DNA of 64,000 nucleotides from Paraburkholderia acidicola. GTDB lineage: Bacteria > Pseudomonadota > Gammaproteobacteria > Burkholderiales > Burkholderiaceae. Where the stretch lies: the NCBI RefSeq assembly GCF_002362315.1, contig NZ_MTZV01000005.1:109826-173825 (forward strand), read 5' to 3'. Made by a program: the position numbers and the translations under genes. This document shows, piece after piece, positions 44,276 through 53,733 of this stretch. The first letter of the stretch is position 1. Every line of letters starts with the position of its first letter. The notes under the pieces were generated by a model. That model was given only the letters and a program-made list of their open reading frames with translations, was not told the origin of the DNA and ran no database searches.

Positions 44276-45001
44276 ATGAAAAAGCCTATCCGAATCGCTG
44301 CGCTTGTCCTTGCTGTCGCTGCCGCGACGCTCGGTTGCACCGCGCAGGCCGATCAGACCACCGACAAGCTGAAAGCGGCGCTGCAAACGCGCCTCGCCGA
44401 CGCGACGATCAAGAGTATCGAGAAGTCGCCGATCGCCGGGCTGTACGAGGTGAATCTCGGCTCGCAGATCATCTATAGCGACGCTACCGGCGACTACCTG
44501 ATTCTCGGCGATCTCATCGATGCGAAGAATCACAAGAACCTCACCGAAGCGCGCCTGTCGGAAACCAACCGCATCAACTTTGCGAGCCTGCCGTTCGCGA
44601 ATGCAGTGAAGGTCGTGAAGGGCAACGGCAGCCGCCAGATCGCGGTGTTCTCCGATCCGAACTGCCCGTACTGCAAGCAGCTCGAAAACACGCTGAAATC
44701 GGTTGATAACGTCACCGTCTATACGTTCCTGTACCCAGTGCTGTCGCCTGATTCCGAGGTGAAGTCGAAGTCGATCTGGTGTTCGACCGATCGCGCGAAG
44801 GCATGGGAATCGTGGATGCAGAACCGCACCGCGCCGACAGCCGCGGGTACCTGCGATACCGCCGCCATCGACAAGAACCTCAAGCTCGGTCATGAGATGA
44901 ACGTCACCGGCACGCCGACGGTGTTCCTCGCCGACGGCCGGCGTTTGCCCGGCGCAGTTCCCGCTGACGAACTGAACAAACAGATCTCGGCAGTGCGCTA
45001 A
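44276..45001 (+). CDS. dsbC: thiol:disulfide isomerase DsbC
   Basis: A 241-residue periplasmic isomerase. The signal peptide is about residues 1-25 (MKKPIRIAALVLAVAA, cleavage near AQA). An N-terminal dimerisation domain (about 30-95) precedes the thioredoxin fold with the CPYC active site at 130-133, in FSDPNCPYCKQLE. Two further Cys (IWCST, GTCDT) match DsbC's structural disulfide, and GTPTVF holds the cis-Pro. I chose the ATG at 44276 with AGGGA upstream, because the earlier in-frame ATG at 44198 gives no signal peptide. A Cys inside LGC does not fit a lipobox well. Confidence 0.93.
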   Translation: MKKPIRIAALVLAVAAATLGCTAQADQTTDKLKAALQTRLADATIKSIEKSPIAGLYEVNLGSQIIYSDATGDYLILGDLIDAKNHKNLTEARLSETNRINFASLPFANAVKVVKGNGSRQIAVFSDPNCPYCKQLENTLKSVDNVTVYTFLYPVLSPDSEVKSKSIWCSTDRAKAWESWMQNRTAPTAAGTCDTAAIDKNLKLGHEMNVTGTPTVFLADGRRLPGAVPADELNKQISAVR

Positions 45002-45159
45002 ACGTGCTGGTACCGCGGATGGCGGGCGGCGCGTTGCTAAAAGCGTCGCCTCCTTCCGTCGTACCGGCAGGTAGCCCCACGGGCACAGCCTGATTCAGCG
45101 CGCTGCGCACGGTACCGCCTCCTGCCGTCCCTATCTCATCGCTCGCACCCACCCCGCAG

Positions 45160-46950
45160 ATGAAGCCGATCCGCTACACCATCGTCCCCAGCCAGCCCGC
45201 TGCCCACCTGTTCGAAGTCACCGTCACCGTCGCCGATCCCGATCCGGCCGGACAGCGTTTCATGCTGCCCGTGTGGATTCCCGGCAGCTATATGGTGCGT
45301 GAGTTCGCGCGCAACATCGTCACGCTGCGCGCGTTCAACGATGCGGGCCGCAAGGTTCGCGTCACGAAGACCGACAAGCACACGTGGCAGGCCGCGGCGG
45401 TTAAAGGTGCGCTGACGCTGCGCTACGAGGTCTACGCGTGGGATCTGTCGGTGCGTGCGGCGCATCTGGACGACACGACCGGTTTCTTCAACGGCACGAG
45501 CGTGTTTCTCGCCGTGCCGGGGCATGAAGACGCACCTTGCGTCGTCGAGATCCAGAAGCCGGCCGGCGCGCAGTACCGGCAATGGCGTGTCGCAACCGCG
45601 CTGCCCGAAGCGCGCGGCACGAAGCGCTATGGCTTCGGCGAATATCGTGCGCAGAACTACGATGAGCTGATCGACCATCCGGTCACGCTTGGCGAATTCG
45701 CGCTCGCGACCTTCAAGGCGCACGGTGTGCCGCACGACATCGTGATTGCCGGGCGCGTCGTCGGGCTCGACATGGAGCGGCTCGCCGCCGACCTGAAGCG
45801 CATCTGCGAAGCGCAGATCGCGCTCTTCGAACCGAAATCGAAGAAGGCGCCCGTCGACCGCTATGTGTTCATGACCCAGGCGGTCAGCGATGGTTATGGC
45901 GGGCTCGAACATCGTGCGTCGACGGCGCTGATCTGCAATCGCGGCGATCTGCCGGTGACCGGGCGCGAGCCGATGACCGAAGGCTACCGGACCTACCTGG
46001 GCCTGTGCAGCCACGAGTACTTCCATACGTGGAACGTGAAGCGGATCAAGCCCGCCGCGTTCGCACCGTACGATCTGACGCGCGAGAACTACACGTCGCT
46101 GCTGTGGCTGTTCGAAGGTTTTACGTCCTATTACGACGATCTGATCCTCGTGCGTAGCGGCGTTATCACGCAGGACGATTACTTCGGCCTCGTCGGCAAG
46201 GTGGTCGGCGGCGTGCAGCGCGGCAGCGGTCGCCTGAAGCAGACGGTTGCCGAAAGCTCGTTCGACGCGTGGGTCAAGTACTACCGGCAGGACGAAAACG
46301 CACCGAACGCGATCGTCAGCTATTACACGAAGGGTTCGCTCATCGCACTGGCATTCGATCTGACGATTCGCGCGCAAACCCGCAACCGCAAATCGCTCGA
46401 CGACGTGATGCGCCTGCTGTGGCAACGCTACGGCCGCGATTTTTACCGCGGCAAGCCGGTCGGTGTCGAGGAAGCGGATGTCGAAGCGCTGTTTGCCGAA
46501 GCGACCGGTGCAAACCTTGCGGAACTGTTCACCGATGGCGTACGCGGCACGGTCGACCTGCCGCTGGCGGCGTTGCTCGCGCCGTTCGGCGTGTCGCTGA
46601 AGCCTGAAACCGATGCGGGCGCGAAGCCTTCGCTGGGCGCACGCGTGCGGGGCGGCGCGGACTGCACGCTGGCTGCCGTTCACGACGGCAGTGCCGCGCA
46701 GAAAGCGGGGCTCTCGGCCGGCGATGTGCTGGTTGCGATCGACGGGTTGCGTGTCACCGGTGCCAACCTCGACGCGTTGCTCGCGCGCTACCTGGCGGGC
46801 GCGAAAGTGGAAATCCATGCGTTCCGGCGCGACGAACTGCGGGTTGTTCAGCTGAAACTGGATGCTCCGGAGGTCGCACGCTACGTGCTCTCCACCGCCG
46901 ATTCCCGTGCCGCCGCGACCCGTGCCCGCGAACGCTGGCTGAAGGCCTGA
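45160..46950 (+). CDS. M61 family glycyl aminopeptidase with PDZ domain
   Basis: A 596-residue zinc metallopeptidase. The active site HEYFH is at 285-289 (LCSHEYFHTWNVKRIKP), with the third ligand Glu expected in LFEGFTSYYDD. The N-terminal beta domain and catalytic domain are followed by a PDZ domain (about 500-580; LAAVHDGSAAQKAGLSAGDVLVAIDGLRV). Sphingomonas glycyl aminopeptidase and YpdF-unrelated M61 proteins share this layout. There is no signal peptide in the start chosen, so cytosolic location is likely. The gene is monocistronic. Confidence 0.92.
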   Translation: MKPIRYTIVPSQPAAHLFEVTVTVADPDPAGQRFMLPVWIPGSYMVREFARNIVTLRAFNDAGRKVRVTKTDKHTWQAAAVKGALTLRYEVYAWDLSVRAAHLDDTTGFFNGTSVFLAVPGHEDAPCVVEIQKPAGAQYRQWRVATALPEARGTKRYGFGEYRAQNYDELIDHPVTLGEFALATFKAHGVPHDIVIAGRVVGLDMERLAADLKRICEAQIALFEPKSKKAPVDRYVFMTQAVSDGYGGLEHRASTALICNRGDLPVTGREPMTEGYRTYLGLCSHEYFHTWNVKRIKPAAFAPYDLTRENYTSLLWLFEGFTSYYDDLILVRSGVITQDDYFGLVGKVVGGVQRGSGRLKQTVAESSFDAWVKYYRQDENAPNAIVSYYTKGSLIALAFDLTIRAQTRNRKSLDDVMRLLWQRYGRDFYRGKPVGVEEADVEALFAEATGANLAELFTDGVRGTVDLPLAALLAPFGVSLKPETDAGAKPSLGARVRGGADCTLAAVHDGSAAQKAGLSAGDVLVAIDGLRVTGANLDALLARYLAGAKVEIHAFRRDELRVVQLKLDAPEVARYVLSTADSRAAATRARERWLKA

Positions 46951-47188
46951 AAGCGCAAAGCCCCGCCGTGCAACGCGCTGCGACGGAGTGCCCACTCGCT
47001 CGCGGGCGCTCCGCGGCTTTCGATTGCCTGTCGGGGTCGATACAATGCGACGGCTGTATGTCCGTTCAGGCAGCCGATTGTTCTACTGATGCAACAATGC
47101 GTCGCTGCCGCGCTACTTTTTCGCGGCCTCGCAAAAAAACACAATGACTCCACTCGCGCAACGCTGCGCGCCCCAACTGGAGTCAACG

Positions 47189-47788
47189 ATGACCACGATC
47201 CTTCAAATCAATTCGGCGGCCCGCTCGCAAGGCGCGCAGTCGACCCTGCTTGCCGATGAACTGACCGCCAAGCTGCAACAGTCGAACCCGGGCGCGCAAG
47301 TCGTCGTCCGCCAGCTGCACGCTGAACCGCTGCCCCATCTCGACGACGCGATCCTCGGAGCGTTCTTCACGCCGGCCGAACAACGCACCGCCGAGCAGCA
47401 AGCCATCTCCGCACGCAGCGAAGCGCTGATCGCTGAACTGCAAGCCGCCGACATCGTCGTGATCGCCGCGCCGATGTACAACTTCGGCATCTCGTCGCAA
47501 CTGAAGACCTACTTCGACTTCATCGCCCGCGCCGGCATCACGTTCCGCTACGGCGCATCGGGTCCGGAAGGTCTGGTGAAGGGCAAGAAGGTATTTATCG
47601 TCGCGGCGCGCGGCGGCAAGTACGTTGGCACGCCCGGCGACACCCACACGCCGTACCTGAAGACGTTCCTCGGTTTCCTCGGTATGACCGACGTGGACTT
47701 CATCTATGCGGAAGGTCTGAACATGGGCCCGGACGCTGCTGCTGCCGCACTGGCCGGTGCACGCGAAGCGATCGCGACGGCTGCCTGA
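47189..47788 (+). CDS. azoR: FMN-dependent NADH-azoreductase
   Basis: A 199-residue flavodoxin-like quinone/azo reductase. MTTILQINSAARSQGAQSTLLADEL is the FMN phosphate-binding N-terminus; APMYNFGISSQLKTYFDFIARAGITFRYGASGPEGL and VAARGGKYVGTPGDTHTPYLKTFLGFLG are the FMN and dimer contacts of AzoR. I chose the ATG at 47189 with GGAG seven bases upstream. Family members reduce quinones as well as azo dyes, so a role in thiol or quinone stress is as likely as dye reduction. A strong terminator follows. Confidence 0.93.
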   Translation: MTTILQINSAARSQGAQSTLLADELTAKLQQSNPGAQVVVRQLHAEPLPHLDDAILGAFFTPAEQRTAEQQAISARSEALIAELQAADIVVIAAPMYNFGISSQLKTYFDFIARAGITFRYGASGPEGLVKGKKVFIVAARGGKYVGTPGDTHTPYLKTFLGFLGMTDVDFIYAEGLNMGPDAAAAALAGAREAIATAA

Positions 47789-47856
47789 TTCGCGTACTCG
47801 CTGTAGATGTTGCGCGGCACGGTGTGTGCCGCGATGTGCAGATGTAATGCACGGCA

Positions 47857-47890
47857 AAACGCCACGAAATCTTTTCGTGGCGTTTTTGTT
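47857..47890. terminator. intrinsic terminator between azoR and ung
   Basis: AACGCCACGAAA and its complement TTTCGTGGCGTT form a 12-bp stem (47858-47884) with a short loop, followed by TTTTTGTTT; the left side is A-rich, so it may also stop leftward transcription from ung. Confidence 0.85.
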
Positions 47891-47960
47891 TGAACCGGGT
47901 TGTTGGCGTTTGCTTCTTGCTGTTGAACGTTCAGTGCTCAGCGGGGCGCGAGAGCAAACC

Positions 47961-48785
47961 CTATGCAAGCGTTCGCGCGATCTCGGGCAGACGCCAGTCG
48001 ATAGGCTTACGCCCCGTTTCGACGAGATACGCGTTAGCAAGCGCGAAATGTCCGCAGCCCAGAAAGCCACGATGTGCCGATAGCGGCGACGGATGCGGTG
48101 CTTCCAGCACTTTGTGCGAACGACCGCCGAGCAGCACACGTTTGGCCTGCGCATGCGCACCCCACAGCATGAACACGAGACCGTCATGACGCTGCGCAAG
48201 CTCATGAATCAGCATGTCGGTGCATTTTTCCCAGCCACGTTTCGCGTGACTCGCGGCGTTGTTGCGCTCGACGGTCAGCACGGTGTTCAGCAGTAGCACG
48301 CCTTGCTGTGCCCATGCATCGAGGCAACCGTGAGCGGGCGGCTCATGCCCGAGGCTGGCGGCGATTTCCTTGAAGATGTTCTTGAGCGACGGCGGCGGCC
48401 GCACGCCGGGTGGCACCGAAAACGCGAGCCCGTGCGCTTGCGGCGTGTCGCGATCTTCGCCGTGATACGGGTCCTGGCCGAGGATCACGACCTTGACCTC
48501 GTCGGGACTCGTCAGACGTAACGCGCGGAATACATCCGCCGGATAGACGGTCTTGCCGGCGGCGCGCTCTCCATCGACGAAACGGCACAGCGCCGTATAA
48601 GCCTCACTGCCGATAAACGGATCGAGCAGCGCGCGCCACGCGGGCGGCAGCGCGCCAAACTGCGCTTCGAGCGGCTGAACGCCGGTGGGAACAGGTACGG
48701 GTGCGGTAGTGGCTGGCTCGTCGGCAAACAGCGATGCCTGCGAAGCGTGCGACGCGCGGTCGCGTGAGCGGGAGGAAGAGGTCAT
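47961..48785 (-). CDS. ung: uracil-DNA glycosylase
   Basis: A 274-residue family 1 UDG that removes uracil from DNA. The catalytic water-activating motif is GQDPYHG, the uracil-contact LLLNTVLTVE and the DNA-intercalation loop HPSPLSAHRG; all are intact. The N-terminal 50 residues are a low-complexity Ser/Arg/Pro extension absent from E. coli Ung (229). The ATG at 48785 is preferred over the one at 48806; no strong ribosome binding site is seen. It is convergent with azoR. Confidence 0.94.
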   Translation of the reverse strand: MTSSSRSRDRASHASQASLFADEPATTAPVPVPTGVQPLEAQFGALPPAWRALLDPFIGSEAYTALCRFVDGERAAGKTVYPADVFRALRLTSPDEVKVVILGQDPYHGEDRDTPQAHGLAFSVPPGVRPPPSLKNIFKEIAASLGHEPPAHGCLDAWAQQGVLLLNTVLTVERNNAASHAKRGWEKCTDMLIHELAQRHDGLVFMLWGAHAQAKRVLLGGRSHKVLEAPHPSPLSAHRGFLGCGHFALANAYLVETGRKPIDWRLPEIARTLA

Positions 48786-48847
48786 GAGGCGCAAGTGTCG
48801 CAGCAAACTTGCGGCAGCTCAAGGCGAAGGCGAGCGGAGATCGTCGC

Positions 48848-49474
48848 CTAGCGTTCCCGCAGATGGTATCCGCGCTGCGCCTTGCTGATGTCGTCGGGTG
48901 CGAGGCCGGGAATATGAGCGCGAAGCTCGGCGGCGAGTGTATGCAGTGCGCTTTCGTCGCCGCGCTTCAATTCAAGTTCGATCTCGCACAACGGCGCACG
49001 GCGCGTTTCGCCGTTCACCTGGGCCACGACCTCGCCCTGATCGATCGCGGCTTCGATTGCCGCATCTGCGTGGTCGATGTGCCAGATCGTGCGCGTGAAG
49101 TCGGTGCGAAACAGTTCGACGAGTTCCGGTGCGGCCTGGCGCAGTGCCGCGGCGGAAGGTTCGTCGTCGCAGGCGCGCAGCAGCGCATCGATGTCGAGCG
49201 CTGGGCCGGCTACCGGCATTTCCCATTCGTGCCGGCTATGCAGGCCAGCCCGCGACGTGCCCGCCGTCTTGAACGTCTGCAGCCAGCCTTCCGGCGTATG
49301 GCGCAGACGCAGCGCACTTTTCGCGCGCGCAAGCGCGAGCGCAGGCGTGTCGAAATAGCGGTTCGCGAGCGGCACAATTTGTCCGGCTTGCCCCGTACGC
49401 GTGACAAACCACTGCGTCGCCGCGGCCGTCTGGTCAGCCGGCAACGCCAGTTTGATTTCGCGTTCAAGTCCCAT
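48848..49474 (-). CDS. CYTH domain protein (triphosphatase-like)
   Basis: A 208-residue protein with the CYTH fold. The ExExK signature is EREIKL at residues 4-9; alternating charged strands follow (RYFDTPALALARAKSALRLRH, WLQTFKTAG, HRHEWEMP, RTIWHI, CEIELELKRG). E. coli YgiF, a longer relative with a CHAD domain, is an inorganic triphosphatase; this protein has no CHAD domain. Activity on tripolyphosphate is inferred from the fold. It lies 38 bases after trpC on the same strand, so it could be read with the trp genes, although its function is unrelated. Confidence 0.88.
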   Translation of the reverse strand: MGLEREIKLALPADQTAAATQWFVTRTGQAGQIVPLANRYFDTPALALARAKSALRLRHTPEGWLQTFKTAGTSRAGLHSRHEWEMPVAGPALDIDALLRACDDEPSAAALRQAAPELVELFRTDFTRTIWHIDHADAAIEAAIDQGEVVAQVNGETRRAPLCEIELELKRGDESALHTLAAELRAHIPGLAPDDISKAQRGYHLRER

Positions 49475-49512
49475 GGTGCGTTACCGTGTGCTGTGTCCGT
49501 TCTATGCCGCGA

Positions 49513-50298
49513 TCAGAAAAACATACGCGCGAGTTCCACACCCGGTTCGTCGGCGCGCATGAACGCTTCGCCGACGAGGAACGTATGCACGTCCATCGCA
49601 CGCAACTGCTCGACGTCGGCACGCGACAGGATGCCCGATTCGGTGACAACGATACGGTCGTCCGGAACTGAATCGAGCATGCCGATCGTCGTTTCGATCG
49701 TGGTTTCGAACGTGCGCAGGTTGCGGTTGTTGATGCCGATCAGCGGTGTCTTTAGCGTCAGTGCCTCGGTCAGCTCGTCGCGGTCGTGGACTTCGACGAG
49801 CACCGCGAGTCCCAGCGAATGAGCAAACGCTTCGAGGTCCTGCATCTGCGGCGTATCGAGCACGGCCGCGATCAGCAGGATCGCGTCGGCACCCATCGCG
49901 CGGGCTTCGACGATCTGATACGGATCGATGATGAAATCCTTGCGCAGTACCGGCAGATCGCACGCGGCGCGCGCTTCTTCAAGGTAGGCGGTGCTGCCCT
50001 GAAAGAACTGCACGTCGGTCAGCACCGACAGGCAGGCTGCGCCATGCTTCGCATACGATCGCGCAATGTCGGCCGGCACGAAATGCTCGCGGATCACGCC
50101 TTTCGAGGGACTGGCCTTCTTCACTTCGGAGATCACTGCGGGCACGCCGGCCGCGTGCTTCGCGCGCAGTGCGCCGACGAAGTCGCGGTGATCGCGCGCT
50201 GACGCTTCGAGTCTGAGTTCTTCAAGCGGCGCGCTCTGCTGGGCGACGCGAACTTCCTGGCGCTTGACGTCGATGATGCGGTTGAGGATATCGCTCAT
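49513..50298 (-). CDS. trpC: indole-3-glycerol phosphate synthase
   Basis: A 261-residue TIM barrel closing the indole ring of indole-3-glycerol phosphate. It starts MSDILNRIIDVKRQEV; the phosphate-binding and catalytic segments VISEVKKASPSKGVI, VLTDVQFFQGS, LRKDFIIDPYQI, LIAAVL, GINNRNLRTFE and VTESGI are all present. It is a single-function enzyme, not fused with TrpF. It follows trpD by 18 bases. Confidence 0.96.
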   Translation of the reverse strand: MSDILNRIIDVKRQEVRVAQQSAPLEELRLEASARDHRDFVGALRAKHAAGVPAVISEVKKASPSKGVIREHFVPADIARSYAKHGAACLSVLTDVQFFQGSTAYLEEARAACDLPVLRKDFIIDPYQIVEARAMGADAILLIAAVLDTPQMQDLEAFAHSLGLAVLVEVHDRDELTEALTLKTPLIGINNRNLRTFETTIETTIGMLDSVPDDRIVVTESGILSRADVEQLRAMDVHTFLVGEAFMRADEPGVELARMFF

Positions 50299-50316
50299 GA
50301 GAGTTCCGTACAGAAG

Positions 50317-51348
50317 TTACTGCTTGAATTGCTGGGTGAAGCGAATCAGGTCGTCGACCTTGGCGCGCGCACGACCGCTTGCGATTGCCTCGCGCGCCAG
50401 CTCGATACCAGCCTCGATCGATTCGACGACATTCGCCGCATAGAGTGCGGTGCCCGAGTTGAGAACGACGATTTCGCGCGCGACGCCCGGTTTGTTGTCG
50501 AGCGCTTCGAGCAGCTTCACTTTCGATTCCTGCGCGTCGGTCACTTTCAGCGAGCGGTTCGACACCATCTGCATACCGAAGTCTTCCGGATGAATCTCGT
50601 ACTCACGCACTTCGCCATCGCGCAACTCGCCGACCTGAGTCGCCGCGCCGAGCGATACCTCGTCCATGCCGTCCATCCCGTACACGACCAGCACGTGCTT
50701 TGCACCGAGCCGCTGCATCACGCGAACCTGAATCCCGACGAGGTCGGGGTGGAACACGCCCATCAACTGATTCGGTGCGCCGGCCGGGTTGGTCAACGGG
50801 CCGAGGATGTTGAAGATGGTGCGCACGCCGAGTTCGCGGCGCACCGGCGCGATGTTCTTCATCGCGGGATGATGGTTCGGCGCGAACATGAAGCCCATGC
50901 CCGTTTCGGCAATCGATGCTGCCACCTGGTCCGGTTGCAGATCGATGTTCACGCCGAGCGCTTCGAGTACGTCCGCGCTGCCCGACTTGCTCGACACGCC
51001 GCGGTTGCCGTGCTTTGCGACCTTCGCGCCCGCGGCGGCCGAGACGAACATCGTCGCCGTCGAAATGTTGAACGTATGCGCACCGTCGCCGCCGGTACCG
51101 ACGATATCGACGAAGTTCGAGTTGTCCTGCACCTCGACGTGCCGGGCAAATTCACGCATCACCGTGGCGGCCGCGGTGATTTCGCCGATGGTCTCTTTTT
51201 TGACGCGCAGCCCGGTGATGATCGCCGCCGACATCACCGGCGACATATCGCCGCGCATGATGAGGCGCATCAGATGCAGCATTTCGTCGTGGAAGATCTC
51301 GCGATGTTCGATCGTGCGCTGCAATGCTTCCTGCGGAGTAATCGTCAT
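50317..51348 (-). CDS. trpD: anthranilate phosphoribosyltransferase
   Basis: A 343-residue enzyme joining anthranilate to PRPP. The PRPP loop GTGGDGAHTFNIST (about 80-93) and the anthranilate/PRPP contacts KHGNRGVSSKSGSADVLEALG and VYGMDGMDEVSL are intact. The start at 51348 (MTITPQEALQRTIEHREIFHDEM) is where the family begins; codons upstream overlap trpG in another frame. Seventeen bases separate it from trpG. Confidence 0.96.
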   Translation of the reverse strand: MTITPQEALQRTIEHREIFHDEMLHLMRLIMRGDMSPVMSAAIITGLRVKKETIGEITAAATVMREFARHVEVQDNSNFVDIVGTGGDGAHTFNISTATMFVSAAAGAKVAKHGNRGVSSKSGSADVLEALGVNIDLQPDQVAASIAETGMGFMFAPNHHPAMKNIAPVRRELGVRTIFNILGPLTNPAGAPNQLMGVFHPDLVGIQVRVMQRLGAKHVLVVYGMDGMDEVSLGAATQVGELRDGEVREYEIHPEDFGMQMVSNRSLKVTDAQESKVKLLEALDNKPGVAREIVVLNSGTALYAANVVESIEAGIELAREAIASGRARAKVDDLIRFTQQFKQ

Positions 51349-51365
51349 GGTGTCGCTCTCGATCG

Positions 51366-51962
51366 TCATGCGTGATGCTGCTGCTGGCTGGCCAGCTTCG
51401 ACTGCTTGACGAAATTCTCGAGCAGCGCGTGACCGTGTTCGGACAGGATCGACTCCGGATGGAACTGCACGCCTTCGACGGCGAGTTCCTTGTGACGCAC
51501 ACCCATGATCTCGCCGTCTTCGGTCCACGCCGAGACTTCGAGGCAATCGGGCAGCGACTCGCGTTCGATCGCGAGCGAGTGATAGCGGGTGACGATGAAG
51601 TGCTTGGGCAGATCGGCAAACACGCCGCGGCCGTCGGTTTCGATCTGGCTCACCTTGCCGTGCATGATGGTCTGCGCACGCACGACGCGACCGCCGAACG
51701 CTTCGCCGATGGCCTGGTGGCCGAGGCACACACCCAGAATTGGCAGTTTGCCGGAGAACTCGCGCAGCACGTCGAGCGTAATGCCCGCATGTTGCGGATT
51801 GCTCGGTCCCGGCGACAGACAGATGCGCGACGGCGCGAGCTTCGCGATGTCGTCGAGCGTGATTTCGTCATTGCGATAGGTCCGCACGTCTTCGCCGAGT
51901 TCGCCGAAGTACTGGACCAGGTTATAGGTGAACGAATCATAGTTGTCGATCATCAGCAGCAT
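51366..51962 (-). CDS. trpG: anthranilate synthase component II (glutamine amidotransferase)
   Basis: A 198-residue class I amidotransferase giving ammonia to TrpE. The nucleophile Cys79 is in GVCLGHQAIGE and the His-Glu pair in VQFHPESIL. MLLMIDNYDSFTYNLVQYFGELG is the typical start. PabA in folate synthesis has the same fold and may be the same protein here. It starts 13 bases after the trpE stop on the same strand. Confidence 0.96.
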   Translation of the reverse strand: MLLMIDNYDSFTYNLVQYFGELGEDVRTYRNDEITLDDIAKLAPSRICLSPGPSNPQHAGITLDVLREFSGKLPILGVCLGHQAIGEAFGGRVVRAQTIMHGKVSQIETDGRGVFADLPKHFIVTRYHSLAIERESLPDCLEVSAWTEDGEIMGVRHKELAVEGVQFHPESILSEHGHALLENFVKQSKLASQQQHHA

Positions 51963-51975
51963 GGTCTGTCTCCGG

Positions 51976-53469
51976 TCAGAAGTCGCTATCGAGGCCGTCT
52001 TGCACCTGCTCGGCTGCGCGCAGCACCGCGCGCGCCTTGTTCTCGGTCTCCTGCCATTCGGACTCGGGCACCGAATCCGCGACGACGCCCGCCGCGGCCT
52101 GCACATATAGATTGCCGTTGTGAATCACGCCAGTGCGGATCGTGATGGCCAGATCCATTTCGCCGGTGAACGACAGGTAGCCGACCGCACCGCCGTACAG
52201 GCCACGCTTCACGGGTTCGAGTTCATCGATCAGTTCCATCGCGCGGACCTTCGGCGCACCCGACAACGTGCCGGCCGGAAAGGTGGCGCGCAGCACGTCG
52301 AAGTTCGTCATGCCGGGCTTCAGCTTGCCTTCCACCGAGCTGACGATGTGCTGCACATGCGAATACTTTTCGATCACCATCTTGTCGGTCACCGCGACCG
52401 AGCCGATCTCCGCGATGCGGCCGACGTCGTTGCGCGCGAGGTCGATCAGCATCACGTGTTCGGCGATTTCTTTCGGGTCGTTCAGCAGTTCGGTGGCGAG
52501 TTCGGCGTCGCGTTCCGGCGTGTTGCCGCGCGGCCGCGTACCGGCGAGCGGACGGATCGTCACGATACGATCCTCGCCGCGCTTTTCCTGGCGCACGAGA
52601 ATTTCCGGCGATGCGCCGACCACATGGAAGTCGCCGAAGTTGTAGTAGTACATGTACGGCGATGGGTTCAGCGAGCGCAGCGCGCGATACAGCGACAGCG
52701 GATTGTCGCGATACGGCTTGGTGAGCCGCTGACCGACCTGGACCTGCATCAGTTCACCGGCCGCGATGTATTCCTTCGCCTTGCGCACGGCGGCGAGGTA
52801 ATCGTCTTTGGCGAACTCGCGGTAGATGTCGGTGCGCACGCTCGCCGACGTTACCGGCGGCTGGACGGTGGTACGCAGACGCTGGCGCAGTTCGCGCAGG
52901 CGCTGTTTCGCGCGGGCATAGGCTTCAGGAGTAGACGGATCGGCGTAGATGACGAGGTAGAGCTTGCCCGCGAGATTATCGATGACCGCGACTTCTTCGG
53001 TCAGGAGCAACTGGATGTCGGGCAGGTTGAGATCGTCGGGCGGGGCAGTGTGAGCGAGCTTCTTCTCGATGTAGCGGACGGCGTCGTAGCCGAAGTATCC
53101 GGCAAGACCGCCCGCGAAACGCGGCAAACCCGGTCGTAGCGCAACCTTGAAGCGTTTCTGGAACTGCTGGATGAACTCGAGCGGATCGCCTTCATGTGTT
53201 TCGACGACCTTGCCGTCCCGCACCACTTCCGACACACCGTTGCGGGTGCGCAGCAGCGTGCGCGCCGGCAAGCCGATGAACGAATAACGGCCGAACCGTT
53301 CGCCGCCCACCACCGATTCGAGCAGAAACGAATTCGCGCCGTTGCGCTCGGGTTGCGCGAGCTTCAGATACAGCGACAGTGGCGTTTCCAGATCGGCGAG
53401 CGCCTCGGCGATCATCGGGATGCGGTTGTAGCCCTCGTTGGCGAGGGACTGGAATTCGAGTTCGGTCAT
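51976..53469 (-). CDS. trpE: anthranilate synthase component I
   Basis: A 497-residue chorismate-utilising enzyme. The C-terminal catalytic domain carries the conserved GxGxGxxx-type segments IRPLAGTRPRGNTPERDAEL, MLIDLARNDVGRIA, SHVQHIVSSVEGKL and FPAGTLSGAPKVRAMELIDELE. The N-terminal LLESVVGGERFGRYSFIG segment is the tryptophan-binding feedback site (LLES). The start at 53469 has a weak GGA upstream. A transcription attenuator lies 265 bases upstream of the start. Confidence 0.97.
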   Translation of the reverse strand: MTELEFQSLANEGYNRIPMIAEALADLETPLSLYLKLAQPERNGANSFLLESVVGGERFGRYSFIGLPARTLLRTRNGVSEVVRDGKVVETHEGDPLEFIQQFQKRFKVALRPGLPRFAGGLAGYFGYDAVRYIEKKLAHTAPPDDLNLPDIQLLLTEEVAVIDNLAGKLYLVIYADPSTPEAYARAKQRLRELRQRLRTTVQPPVTSASVRTDIYREFAKDDYLAAVRKAKEYIAAGELMQVQVGQRLTKPYRDNPLSLYRALRSLNPSPYMYYYNFGDFHVVGASPEILVRQEKRGEDRIVTIRPLAGTRPRGNTPERDAELATELLNDPKEIAEHVMLIDLARNDVGRIAEIGSVAVTDKMVIEKYSHVQHIVSSVEGKLKPGMTNFDVLRATFPAGTLSGAPKVRAMELIDELEPVKRGLYGGAVGYLSFTGEMDLAITIRTGVIHNGNLYVQAAAGVVADSVPESEWQETENKARAVLRAAEQVQDGLDSDF

Positions 53470-53733
53470 GTTCCGATCCTGTTCATGCGTTCGGCGGCCT
53501 GGATGCGCCGGACAATGCGGGGTATTGCGCTGCTGCCTGGTCGTGCCGCCGACGGTGTGTGGCCGGGGTTTGCTGGGACGACCTGTGCGAGCTTGACCGG
53601 AGGTTGACCGCTACGCGCGCATCGTCCGGTTAGCTGCCGTACATCGTGTTACATCGTGTACATGGCGGCAATCGAAACGGTACAGCGAAGCCAGCAGCGG
53701 AAAACCAGGGAAAGCGCGCGAGCGCAGCGAAGT
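53470..53733. other. untranslated stretch between the trp attenuator and trpE
   Basis: About 260 bases without a coding frame I trust. It contains tandem decamers ACATCGTGTT/ACATCGTGTA at 53641-53660 and a repeat of TTGACCG at 53593-53599 and 53604-53610 (11-base period). Their role is unknown. No promoter with good boxes was found on the trpE strand here, so expression may come from upstream or from a promoter in gph. Confidence 0.4.

Noticed and set aside
44276..44345. DsbC N-terminus as a lipoprotein (LGC)
   Set aside because: Position -3 is Thr rather than Leu/Val/Ile and a normal AQA cleavage site follows, so a standard periplasmic signal fits better.
45136..46995. A 619-codon minus-strand frame opposite the M61 peptidase
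   Set aside because: The M61 frame has HExxH and a PDZ domain; the opposite frame has neither a ribosome binding site nor motifs.
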